A stretch of DNA of 64,000 nt from assembly GCA_910822395.1 (NCBI GenBank), contig OU365335.1:1674001-1738000 (forward strand), in the 5' to 3' direction. Below the pieces are notes generated by a model. That model did not search any database, was not told the DNA's origin, and saw only the letters and a program-made list of their open reading frames with translations. Positions 52,621 through 60,231 of the stretch are shown here, in pieces. Source of the stretch: Pseudoclavibacter triregionum. GTDB taxonomy: Bacteria; Actinomycetota; Actinomycetes; Actinomycetales; Microbacteriaceae. Position numbers and translations under genes: made by a program. Numbering within the stretch: the stretch's first letter is position 1; every line of letters starts with the position of its first letter.

Positions 52621-53961
52621 GCGGGCCGCGGACCCCGTCGCCGTCGCGATGGCCTGCGCGAGGTCGGCCTTGAGGTCGTCGATGTGCTCCAGGCCGACCG
52701 AGAGGCGCACGAGGCCCGGCGTGATGCCGCCCGCGAGCTGCTGCTCGGGGGTGAGCTGCGCGTGGGTCGTGGAGGCCGGGTGGCAGGCGAGCGAGCGCAC
52801 GTCGCCGATGTTCACGAGGTGCGTGAAGAGCTCGAGCGACTCGACGAGGCGGCGGCCCGCGTCGGCGCCGCCCTTGAGCTCGAAGGAGACGACGGCGCCC
52901 GCGCCGTTCGGCGCGTACTTGCCGGCGAGCTCGTGCCACTCGCTCGAGGGGAGGCCCGCGTAGTTCACGCACGCGACCTCGGGGAGCGTCTCGAGCCACT
53001 CGGCAAGCGCCTGGGAGTTCTGCACGTGGCGCTCGACGCGGAGCGAGAGCGTCTCGATGCCCTGGAGGATCTGCCACGCCGAGGCGGGCGCGAGCGAGGA
53101 GCCGAGGTCGCGGAGCAGCTGCACGCGCGCCTTCGTGATGAACGCGATCGCGTCTCCCAGGGCGCCCGTGTAGCTGAGGCCGTCGTACGAGGGGTCCGGC
53201 TCGGTGAGGCCCGGGTGGCGGTCGGCGTGCTGCGACCACGGGAAGCGGCCGCCGTCGACGATGACGCCGGCCACGACGGAGCCGTGGCCGCCGAGGAACT
53301 TCGTCGCCGAATGGACGACGATGTCGGCGCCGTGCTCGATCGGGCGGATGAGCACCGGGGTGGCGACCGTGTTGTCGACGATGAGCGGGATGCCCGCCTC
53401 GTGCGCGACCTCGGCGACGGCCTCGATGTCGAGGAGGTTCACGGCCGGGTTGCCGATCGTCTCGCCGAAGAACGCCTTCGTCTCGGGACGGATGGCGGCG
53501 CGCCACGCCTCCGGGTCGTTCTGGTCCTCGATGAAGGTGACCTCGATGCCGAGGCGGCCGAGGGTGTGCTGGAAGAGGTTGACGGTGCCGCCGTAGATGG
53601 AGGCGGAGGAGACGACGTGGTCGCCGGCCTTCGCGAGGTTGAGGATCGCGAAGGTCGTCGCGGCCTGGCCGGAGGAGAGGGCGAGCGCGCCGGAGCCGCC
53701 CTCGAGCGCGGCGACGCGCTCCTCGAGCACGGCCGTCGTCGGGTTCATGATGCGCGTGTAGATGTTGCCGGGCTCCGCGAGCGAGAAGAGCTTCGCGGCG
53801 TGGTCGGCCGAGTCGAAGGCGTACGCGGTCGTCTGGTAGATCGGCGTGACGACGGCCTTGGTGACGGGGTCGGGGCGGGCGCCGGCGTGGATCTGCAGCG
53901 TCTCGAAGCGGGGCGTCGCGGGCTGCTGGGCGGCCTGGCCGGCGCTGGGCTGATCGGTCAT
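52618..53961 (-). CDS. metY: O-acetylhomoserine sulfhydrylase
   Basis: 447 residues with GAAGGAG before ATG 53961. [67 protein letters not shown] and the PLP lysine in [13 protein letters not shown] identify the Cys/Met metabolism PLP family; length and the [15 protein letters not shown] segment favour the O-acetylhomoserine branch over cystathionine synthase. It makes homocysteine from the MetX product and sulfide. No SAM riboswitch was seen in the 165 bases upstream. Confidence 0.93.
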   Translation of the reverse strand: MTDQPSAGQAAQQPATPRFETLQIHAGARPDPVTKAVVTPIYQTTAYAFDSADHAAKLFSLAEPGNIYTRIMNPTTAVLEERVAALEGGSGALALSSGQAATTFAILNLAKAGDHVVSSASIYGGTVNLFQHTLGRLGIEVTFIEDQNDPEAWRAAIRPETKAFFGETIGNPAVNLLDIEAVAEVAHEAGIPLIVDNTVATPVLIRPIEHGADIVVHSATKFLGGHGSVVAGVIVDGGRFPWSQHADRHPGLTEPDPSYDGLSYTGALGDAIAFITKARVQLLRDLGSSLAPASAWQILQGIETLSLRVERHVQNSQALAEWLETLPEVACVNYAGLPSSEWHELAGKYAPNGAGAVVSFELKGGADAGRRLVESLELFTHLVNIGDVRSLACHPASTTHAQLTPEQQLAGGITPGLVRLSVGLEHIDDLKADLAQAIATATGSAAR

Positions 53962-54126
53962 GAGGGGAGCTCCTTCGGTCGTGGCCCCAGTCTCGCGGGG
54001 CGGGCGGGGAGCTGTCACGGGCGAGGCGTCACACTCCGTGAGAAACCGTGGGCGATGCGGTGCCCATGTCGCGGCTCGACGGGGTTCGCGGCGAGCGTGT
54101 CCGCGGTCCGTGCCAGCATGGACGCC

Positions 54127-54999
54127 ATGAGCGACACGAGCCCCGCCGAGCACGTCCCGGCCCCCGCCATCCGCACCGCCGTCGTGACCGGCGCCTCGAG
54201 CGGCATCGGCCGCACGACCGCCGCCCTCCTCGCCTCGCGCGGATGGCGCGTGCTCGCGGTCGCCCGCCGCGCCGAGCGCCTCGAGGCCCTCGCCGCCGAG
54301 ACCGGCTGCCTCGCGCACGCCGCCGACCTCACCTCCGACGAGGACGTCGCGGCGCTCGCGGCCGCCGTCCGCGAGCTCGGCGGCGCCCACGCGCTCGTCA
54401 ACGTCGCGGGCGGCGCGATCGGCGCGGAGTCCGTGGAGGCCGGCTCGATCGACGACTGGCGCCGGATGTTCGAGATGAACGTCATCGCGACGAAGCGCGT
54501 CGTCACCGCGCTCCTGCCCGAGCTGCGCCGCGCCGCGGCCGCCGAGGCCGAGGACGGCGCCGAGTTCGCCCACGCCGACGTTCTCACCGTCACCTCGACC
54601 GCCGCCACCACGCCCTACGAGGGCGGCGCCGGCTACAACGCGGCGAAGGCCGCGGAGCGGATGCTCGTGCGCGTGCTCCGCCTCGAGCTCGCGGGCGAGC
54701 CGATCCGCGTGCTCGAGATCGCGCCCGGGATGGTCATGACCGAGGAGTTCTCCACCGTCCGCTACCGCGGCGACGAGCAGGCCGCGGCGAAGGTGTACGC
54801 GGGCGTCGACCACCCCCTCACGGCGGAGGACGTCGCCGCCTCGATCGTCGGCGCCCTCGAGCTGCCGGGCTACGTGAACATCGACGAGCTCGTCGTGCGG
54901 CCGGTCGCGCAGGCGGCGCAGCACAAGGTCGTGCGCGAGCCGCTCGCGGTGAAGGACGCGCCCACGACGGACGCTGCCTCGCAGGGGCCCGGTCGATGA
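54127..54999 (+). CDS. Short-chain dehydrogenase/reductase
   Basis: 290 residues from ATG 54127; an ATG three codons earlier (54118) is equally possible. TGASSGIGRTTAALLASRGWRVL is the NADP-binding motif, LVNVAGG replaces the usual NNAG, and the catalytic Tyr-Lys pair is in GYNAAKAAE. VLEIAPGMVMTEEF and the C-terminal YVNIDELVVRPVAQ resemble the YdfG-like serine/3-hydroxy acid dehydrogenase subgroup. The substrate is uncertain. Its stop overlaps the next gene as ATGA. Confidence 0.88.
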   Translation: MSDTSPAEHVPAPAIRTAVVTGASSGIGRTTAALLASRGWRVLAVARRAERLEALAAETGCLAHAADLTSDEDVAALAAAVRELGGAHALVNVAGGAIGAESVEAGSIDDWRRMFEMNVIATKRVVTALLPELRRAAAAEAEDGAEFAHADVLTVTSTAATTPYEGGAGYNAAKAAERMLVRVLRLELAGEPIRVLEIAPGMVMTEEFSTVRYRGDEQAAAKVYAGVDHPLTAEDVAASIVGALELPGYVNIDELVVRPVAQAAQHKVVREPLAVKDAPTTDAASQGPGR

Positions 55000-55727
55000 G
55001 CGTCATCCTCCACGGCGGCGGCTCCGGCGCGGCGCTCTCGGCCTCGCTCGAGAGGCTCGTCCGCGAGGCCGCGGCCCGCTCGCGCCGCGAGGGCGCGCCC
55101 CTCCTCGCCTGCGTCGTCGCGGCCGAGGGCGGCACGCTCGCCTCGTACCAGCGCGGCTGGGAGAAGGCCATCCGCGAGGCCGGCGGCGAGGCGCGCATGC
55201 TCGTCGTCCCGCTCGACGCGAGCGGGACCCCCGAGCGCGAGATCGACCTCGCCGAACTCACGACCGCCGACGCCCTCGTCGTCGCGGGCGGGCTCACGCC
55301 CGGCTACCTCGAGGCGCTCGCGCCGCTCTCGACCGACATCCGCCGCCTCGTGAGCGAGGGGATGCCCTACCTCGGCTCCTCGGCCGGCGCCATGATCGCC
55401 GCGACGAGCGCGCTCGTCGGCGGCTGGCGCATCGGCGGCGTGCCCGTCGCGCGCGAGGAGTGGTCGGAGGGCCTCGACGAGGTCGAGCTGCGCGAGGGAC
55501 TCGGGCTCATCGACGTGACGATCGACGTCCACGCGGTCGAGCAGGGCCTCCTCACGCGCGCCATCGCGGCCGTCGAGGCGGGCCTCGCCGACGCCGTGCT
55601 CGCGATCGACGAGGGGGCCTCGCTCGTCGTCGCCGAGGGCGCGCTCGAGATCCTCGGCGCGGGCAGCGTCTGGCGCGCGGTCGCGACCGAGGACGGCGTC
55701 GCCGTCCGCTCCGACCGGGCCGCGTAG
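54996..55727 (+). CDS. Peptidase S51-like / class I glutamine amidotransferase-like protein
   Basis: 243 residues. [10 protein letters not shown] at the start, [15 protein letters not shown] in the middle and the nucleophile elbow [12 protein letters not shown] are the pattern of the S51 (dipeptidase E/cyanophycinase) superfamily, with the Ser of SSAGAM as nucleophile. It is shorter than cyanophycinase and no cyanophycin synthetase is nearby. Function unknown; coupled by ATGA to the SDR gene. Confidence 0.78.
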   Translation: MSVILHGGGSGAALSASLERLVREAAARSRREGAPLLACVVAAEGGTLASYQRGWEKAIREAGGEARMLVVPLDASGTPEREIDLAELTTADALVVAGGLTPGYLEALAPLSTDIRRLVSEGMPYLGSSAGAMIAATSALVGGWRIGGVPVAREEWSEGLDEVELREGLGLIDVTIDVHAVEQGLLTRAIAAVEAGLADAVLAIDEGASLVVAEGALEILGAGSVWRAVATEDGVAVRSDRAA

Positions 55728-55731
55728 GGGG

Positions 55732-56427
55732 ATGCCCGGCCGCACGCTCGCCGAGCTCGTCGAGGCGGGCCAGATGGATGCCGGATGGGCCGAGGCGCTC
55801 GAGCCCGTGCAGCCCCAGGTCTCGGCCATGGGGGAGTTCCTCCGCGCCGAGCTCGCCGCCGGGCGCGGCTATCTGCCCGCCGGCGAGCACGTGCTGCGGG
55901 CGTTCCGGCAGCCGTTCGCGGACGTCCGCGTGCTCATCCTCGGCCAGGATCCGTACCCGACCCCCGGGCACCCGATCGGCCTGAGCTTCGCGGTGGCGGA
56001 GGACGTGCGGCCGCTGCCGCGGAGCCTCCAGAACATCTATCGGGAGCTGCAGGACGACCTCGGCATCCCGCCCGCGCCGCACGGCGACCTCACGCGCTGG
56101 ACCGAGCAGGGCGTGCTCCTGCTCAACCGCTGCCTCACGGTGCGTCCGGGGGAGCCGGCCTCGCATCGCGGCAAGGGCTGGGAGGCCGTGACGGCGCGGG
56201 CCGTCGAGGCGCTCGCGGAGCGCGGCGGGCCGCTCGTCGCGATCCTCTGGGGGCGGGATGCCCAGGGCGCCGCGGCGCTGCTCGGCGGCGCGCCTTCGAT
56301 CGCGACGGCGCACCCGAGCCCGCTCTCGGCGAGTCGCGGCTTCTTCGGATCGCGGCCTTTCTCGCGCGCGAACGCCGCCCTCGAGGCGCAGGGCGCGGCC
56401 CCCGTCGACTGGCGCGTCGTCGGCTGA
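55732..56427 (+). CDS. ung: Uracil-DNA glycosylase
   Basis: 231 residues. [22 protein letters not shown] contains the water-activating Asp73 in [23 protein letters not shown] and [21 protein letters not shown] give the remaining family-1 motifs, the latter with the active-site His. It removes uracil from DNA. It starts four bases after the S51-like gene and is probably in the same transcript. Confidence 0.96.
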   Translation: MPGRTLAELVEAGQMDAGWAEALEPVQPQVSAMGEFLRAELAAGRGYLPAGEHVLRAFRQPFADVRVLILGQDPYPTPGHPIGLSFAVAEDVRPLPRSLQNIYRELQDDLGIPPAPHGDLTRWTEQGVLLLNRCLTVRPGEPASHRGKGWEAVTARAVEALAERGGPLVAILWGRDAQGAAALLGGAPSIATAHPSPLSASRGFFGSRPFSRANAALEAQGAAPVDWRVVG

Positions 56428-56441
56428 GGCCTCTGGGGGCC

Positions 56442-56536
56442 GGTGGTTTCGAGACGGCGGCTGCGCCGCCTCCTCAACCACCTCAGGCGACCCGAGGTGG
56501 TTGAGGAGCGGCCGCAGGCCGCGTCTCGGAACCACC
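56442..56536. repeat. REP-like inverted repeat, paired unit (copy 5 of 6 loci)
   Basis: GGTGGTTTCGAGACGGCGGC...CTCCTCAACCACC, spacer, GGTTGAGGAGCGGCCGC...GTCTCGGAACCACC. This copy lies between co-directional genes (ung and amidase). The first arm also forms its own hairpin (GGCGGCTGCGCCGCC). Confidence 0.9.
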
Positions 56537-56556
56537 GGCCCCGCATGAACCCTCGC

Positions 56557-56562
56557 TAGGGT
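56557..56562 (+). promoter_or_regulatory. -10 hexamer TAGGGT upstream of amidase
   Basis: TAGGGT lies 41 nt before ATG 56604, which has a GAGAGGA site, so this would be a leadered message. Confidence 0.5.
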
Positions 56563-56603
56563 CGAGGCGCCGGCGCCGCCGCCGGGCCGACGAGAGGATC
56601 CCC

Positions 56604-58073
56604 ATGACCGAGCTCCGCCGTCTCACCGCCGTCGAGCAGCGCCGCCGCATCGCGAGCGGCGAGCTCACGGCCTCCGAGCTCGCCGAGGCCTACCTCGAGC
56701 CCATCGAGCGGGCGAACGACGAGCTGCGCGCCTTCGCGACCGTGACCCCCGAGTTCGCCCGCGCCCGCGCCGCGGCCCTCGACGAGGCGCGCGCGGCCGG
56801 CACGGCCCCCGAGGCCGCCGACCTCGTCGCCGCGCCGCTCTGGGGCGTCCCCTTCGGCGACAAGGACCTCACCGACCGCGCCGGGGTCGTCACGACCTGG
56901 GGCTCCGTCGTCGGCCTCGGCCACGTCGCCGAGGAGGACGCCCGCCTCGTCCGCGACATGGACGCCTCCGGCGGCGTCTCCCTCGGCAAGACGAACTGCC
57001 CCGAGTTCGGCTTCCCCGCCTACACGGAGAACCGCATCGGCGCCCCCGCCCGCAACCCCTGGGGCCTCGACCGCACCCCGGGCGGCTCCTCGGGCGGTGC
57101 CGCCGTCGCCGTCGCCGCGGGCCTCCTGCCCTTCGCGCCCGGCTCCGACGGCGGCGGCTCGGTCCGCATCCCCGCTGCCGCCTGCGGCCTCGTGGGCCTC
57201 AAGACCTCCCGCGGCCGCGTCCCCGGCGGAACCGGCCTCGACTCGCTCGCCGGCCTCCCCGTCGCGGGCCCCCTCGCCCGCACCGTCCACGACGCGGCGC
57301 TCCTCCTCGACGGCATGCTCGGCCCGCGCGACGCCGAGGGCCGCATCGCCGACCCCTTCGCGACCGCCGCCGCGCCCGGCCCGCGCTCCTACCTCCGCGC
57401 GCTCGACGAGGCCGAGGGCCCCGGCCGCCGCCGAATCGCCGTCTCGCGCTGGTCGCCGTGGTCGGAGCGCATGGACATCGCCGTCTCCGAGCGCGCCGAG
57501 CGCGCCCTCCAGCTCGCGATCGACGCCTACGAGCACGCCGGCCACGAGATCGTCGAGGCGCCGGAGCCGAAGGCCTGGCAGGGCTACTCCGAGGCCTTCC
57601 GCACCGTGTGGCAGGCCGGCGCCGCAGCGCTGCCCCTGCCCGAGGAGGCCCTCGCGCACGTCGAGCCGCTCACGCGCTGGCTCGTCGGCGTCGGCCGCGG
57701 CCGCACGGCCGGCGAGCTCGGGCGGGCGCTCTCGTGGCTCGCGGGCTTCGAGTCGCGCGTCATCGAGGCGTACGCCCGCTTCGACGCCGTCCTCACCCCG
57801 ATGCTCGCCGACGAGCCGCCGCTCATCGGCTCCTTCGACCAGGAGGACGGCGAGCGGAACTTCGAGCAGCAGTGCCGGTTCACGCCCTTCACGTCGTACG
57901 TCAACGTCGCGGGCCTGCCGGCCATCTCGATGCCGGTGCTGCAGGACGGCTTCCCCTTCGGCGTCCAGGCCATCGGCCGGCCCGGCGAGGAGCTCACGCT
58001 CCTCTCGCTCGCGCGCCAGCTCGAGGTCGAGCTCGAGTGGGATCGCCGGACGGTGCCCGGCTGGGTCGCCTAG
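56604..58073 (+). CDS. Amidase signature family hydrolase
   Basis: 489 residues. The Ser-Ser-Lys triad is visible: Lys in PFGDKDL, Ser in the signature GGSSGGAAVAVAAGLLPFAPGSDGGGSVRIPAAACG (both Ser positions). The C-terminal VAGLPAISMPVLQDGFPFGVQAIGRPGEE is also conserved. It hydrolyses a carboxamide; no gatB or gatC neighbour is present, so it is not the GatA of a tRNA amidotransferase by context. Its TAG overlaps the next gene's TAG on the other strand as CTAG. Confidence 0.88.
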   Translation: MTELRRLTAVEQRRRIASGELTASELAEAYLEPIERANDELRAFATVTPEFARARAAALDEARAAGTAPEAADLVAAPLWGVPFGDKDLTDRAGVVTTWGSVVGLGHVAEEDARLVRDMDASGGVSLGKTNCPEFGFPAYTENRIGAPARNPWGLDRTPGGSSGGAAVAVAAGLLPFAPGSDGGGSVRIPAAACGLVGLKTSRGRVPGGTGLDSLAGLPVAGPLARTVHDAALLLDGMLGPRDAEGRIADPFATAAAPGPRSYLRALDEAEGPGRRRIAVSRWSPWSERMDIAVSERAERALQLAIDAYEHAGHEIVEAPEPKAWQGYSEAFRTVWQAGAAALPLPEEALAHVEPLTRWLVGVGRGRTAGELGRALSWLAGFESRVIEAYARFDAVLTPMLADEPPLIGSFDQEDGERNFEQQCRFTPFTSYVNVAGLPAISMPVLQDGFPFGVQAIGRPGEELTLLSLARQLEVELEWDRRTVPGWVA

Positions 58074-58606
58074 CGGCGCGGTCCGAGCTTGCCGGGCCGC
58101 GGGGAAGCGCCGGCGGAGGCCGCGTCCTCGCGGCGGGGCGCGCGCACGTAGCCGCCGTCCTCGAGGCCGGCCTCGATCTCGAAGCGGTTCCGCAGCGGGT
58201 TCAGCCCCGCGGCCCAGTAGAGCGCCGGGAAGAGGAACCCGTAGCGCCTCCACTGCCGCACGTGCACGCGCTCGTGCTTGAGGATGCGCGGGCTCACGTT
58301 GTCGCGCGTGAGGTACGCCGAGCCGACGCACGTGCCGCCGCGGCCGAAGGCCCATCCGGGCATCCCACGGAAGACGATGAGGCCCTCGTCGACCTCGACG
58401 CGACCGGTCGAGAGGATGCCGCCGACGACGCAGCCGACGAGCGTCGCCGTGCGGTGCCCGAGGTGCGAGAACGGCGAGTCGAGCAGGTGCCACTCGACGA
58501 AGCCGCGCGCGGGGGCGAGCAGGCGCGTCGCGAGGCCGGGGCGGCGGAGATGGGCTGATGGGGCGGCGGATCCGCCGGCGGGCGCGGTGCGGGTGCTCTC
58601 GTCCAT
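58070..58606 (-). CDS. Uncharacterised protein with HExxH motif
   Basis: 178 residues. The centre reads SPRILKHERVHVRQWRRYGFLFPALYW, with HERVH matching the zinc-peptidase HExxH pattern, followed 26 residues later by NRFEIEAG that could give a third ligand. A weak hydrophobic stretch (TLVGCVVGGILSTG) precedes it. I do not know a characterised family; metal binding is inference. TAGGCT lies 9 nt before ATG 58606. Confidence 0.6.
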   Translation of the reverse strand: MDESTRTAPAGGSAAPSAHLRRPGLATRLLAPARGFVEWHLLDSPFSHLGHRTATLVGCVVGGILSTGRVEVDEGLIVFRGMPGWAFGRGGTCVGSAYLTRDNVSPRILKHERVHVRQWRRYGFLFPALYWAAGLNPLRNRFEIEAGLEDGGYVRAPRREDAASAGASPRPGKLGPRR

Positions 58607-58615
58607 GGGATCCCA

Positions 58616-58621
58616 AGCCTA
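58616..58621 (-). promoter_or_regulatory. -10 hexamer TAGGCT of HExxH gene
   Basis: On the reverse strand TAGGCT lies 9 nt before ATG 58606. Confidence 0.5.
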
Positions 58622-58649
58622 TGCACGACGCGCGTCCAGCGCGGGGCTC

Positions 58650-58655
58650 TAGGTT
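58650..58655 (+). promoter_or_regulatory. Possible -10 hexamer TAGGTT for CsbD gene
   Basis: TAGGTT lies 146 nt before ATG 58802; the leader would be long. Weak call. Confidence 0.3.
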
Positions 58656-58801
58656 CGACGGACCGCCAGCGGAAGCGACCGGACCGGCCCCCGGCATCGG
58701 ACGACCGGCCCGGACGCGACCAGGCGGCTCCGATGTCCTTTCCGCATCGGTTCCGAGCTTTCGGCGCACGGCGCCGGCGGCACGAACGAAGGAGCACGCA
58801 T

Positions 58802-58999
58802 ATGGGTCTCGACGACAAGATCGGCAACGCCGCCAAGGAAGCCGTCGGCAACGCGAAGGAGGGCCTCGGCAAGGCCACCGGCAACGAGCGCCTCCAGGCC
58901 GAGGGCATGAAGGACGAGGCCGTCGCGAACGCCGGCCAGGCCGCGGAGCACGTCAAGGACGCCGCGAACGACGCCGGCAAGGCGCTCGGCGGCCACTAG
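58802..58999 (+). CDS. CsbD-family stress protein
   Basis: 65 residues with GAAGGAG before ATG 58802. GLDDKIGNAAKEAVGNAKEG followed by GNERLQAEGMKDEAVANAGQAAEHVKDAANDA is the CsbD repeat of Ala/Lys/Glu-rich amphipathic helices. Such proteins accumulate under general stress; the mechanism is unknown. Confidence 0.92.
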   Translation: MGLDDKIGNAAKEAVGNAKEGLGKATGNERLQAEGMKDEAVANAGQAAEHVKDAANDAGKALGGH

Positions 59000-59041
59000 G
59001 CCTCACGACCACGTCGCCCGCCTGGCGCCGGCGACGCACCT

Positions 59042-59076
59042 CGAAGGGGCGGGATCCCGGTGATCCCGCCCCTTCG
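59042..59076 (+). terminator. Terminator of CsbD gene
   Basis: Perfect 15-bp stem CGAAGGGGCGGGATC / GATCCCGCCCCTTCG with loop CCGGT. Confidence 0.88.
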
Positions 59077-59095
59077 CCGTGCCCGGACGCCTGGA

Positions 59096-59198
59096 GGTGG
59101 TTGAGGAGGCCCCGCAGGCGCCGTCTCGAAACCACCGACCCGCAGGTCCGCTCCTCCGATGGATTCGAGGTGGGCGCTGGGCGCCCTCCTCAACCACC
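59096..59198. repeat. REP-like repeat, units in reversed order (copy 6 of 6 loci)
   Basis: GGTGGTTGAGGAG...CGTCTCGAAACCACC comes first (59096-59136), followed by a degenerate unit ending CCTCCTCAACCACC (to 59198). The order of the two half-units is opposite to that of the other paired copies. Confidence 0.8.
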
Positions 59199-59215
59199 TG
59201 AACTCGGGGCAGACA

Positions 59216-59249
59216 GAAGGGGGCGGAGCCGGTCGGCTTCGCCCCCTTC
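59216..59249 (-). terminator. Terminator of PspA-like gene
   Basis: 15-bp stem GAAGGGGGCGGAGCC / GGCTTCGCCCCCTTC (one G-U pair) with loop GGTC, 14 bases past the stop of the PspA gene. Confidence 0.85.
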
Positions 59250-59262
59250 GTCGTGCGTGCGG

Positions 59263-60072
59263 CTAGTGCTGCGAGCCGTGCGCCTCGGGCTGGGCCTGGG
59301 CCTCGCCCTGGGCGGCCGGGGCCGAACCCGAGCCGATGGCGCCCTGGGCCTGGCCGCCGTGCTTGAGCGCGGCGAGGCGGGCCTCGACCTCGGTCATCTC
59401 GCCGAGGTCGTCGAGCTGCTCGAACTGGGCGTCGAGGCTCGAGGCCGCGAGCTCCTGCTGGCCGCGGACGCGGGCCTCCTCGCGGCGGATCTTCTCCTCG
59501 AAGCGGCCGATCTCGGTCGTCGGGTCCATGACGTTGATCGACGAGATCGCGTCGTTGACGCGGCCCTGCGCCTCGGCCGTCTTCGCGCGCGCCGAGAGCT
59601 CGTCGCGCTTGCGGATGAGCTCGTTGAGCTTGCCGCGCATCTGCTCGAGGCCCGACTTGAGCTTCTCGACGACCTCGGTCTGCGAGGCGATCTGCGGCTC
59701 GGCGGCCTTCATCTCGCCCTCGGATTGAAGCTGGCGCTGGATGGCGACCTTGGCGAGGTTGTCGAACTTGTCGGCGTCCTTCGCGGCGTCGCCTCCGCCG
59801 GCGCGAAGCTCGTCGGCCTTGCGGCTCGCGGCGAGCGCCTTCTGACCCCACTCCTGCGCGGCCTGCTGGTCCTCGCGGTAGTCGTCCTCCATCATGCGGA
59901 GGTTGCCGATGGTCTGGGCGACCGCGGCCTCGGCCTCGTTGATGTTGTTCGTGAAGTCGCGGATGAGCTGGTCGATCATGAGGGCCGGGTCCTCGGCCTG
60001 GTCGATCATCGCGTTGATGTTGGCGCGGACGAGCTGCGAGATCCGGCCGAAGATGGACTGCTTCTCGGGCAT
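59263..60072 (-). CDS. PspA/IM30 family membrane-stress protein
   Basis: 269 residues with AGGAGG five bases before ATG 60072. FGRISQLVRANINAMIDQAEDPALMIDQLIRDFTNNINEAEAAVAQTI is the N-terminal PspA signature (amphipathic helix then coiled coil). Coiled-coil helices run to about residue 230; the last 35 residues are Gly/Ala/Gln-rich. It would assemble on the inner face of the membrane and guard against leakage. It is downstream of a TPM-domain gene on the same strand. Confidence 0.92.
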   Translation of the reverse strand: MPEKQSIFGRISQLVRANINAMIDQAEDPALMIDQLIRDFTNNINEAEAAVAQTIGNLRMMEDDYREDQQAAQEWGQKALAASRKADELRAGGGDAAKDADKFDNLAKVAIQRQLQSEGEMKAAEPQIASQTEVVEKLKSGLEQMRGKLNELIRKRDELSARAKTAEAQGRVNDAISSINVMDPTTEIGRFEEKIRREEARVRGQQELAASSLDAQFEQLDDLGEMTEVEARLAALKHGGQAQGAIGSGSAPAAQGEAQAQPEAHGSQH

Positions 60073-60131
60073 TGGTGCCTCCTAGTGGGTGGGTGCCCGG
60101 GTCGGGCTGGTCGATCGGTGCGGACAGGGAC

Positions 60132-60202
60132 TGGTCGTGCGAGTCAGGCAAGTCGTGCGAGTCAGGGAAGCCGTGCGAGCCGGGGGCAGTCGTGCGAGCC
60201 GG
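60132..60202. repeat. Degenerate short tandem repeats between TPM and pspA genes
   Basis: Four copies of a unit close to TCGTGCGAGTCAGGCAAG; the third and fourth are diverged (CCGTGCGAGCCGGG, TCGTGCGAGCCGG). They fill the gap between the two genes. Confidence 0.75.
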
Positions 60203-60231
60203 CGGACGCGCGGCGATCTGCCGCCGCGGCG

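Noticed and set aside
53962-54117. SAM or cobalamin riboswitch before metY
   Set aside because: The interval is about 155 bases, and I could not find the conserved core of either riboswitch; metY starts from an ordinary GAAGGAG site.
54996-55727. Cyanophycinase
   Set aside because: The S51 nucleophile motif is present but the protein is short and no cyanophycin synthetase is nearby; only the superfamily can be claimed.
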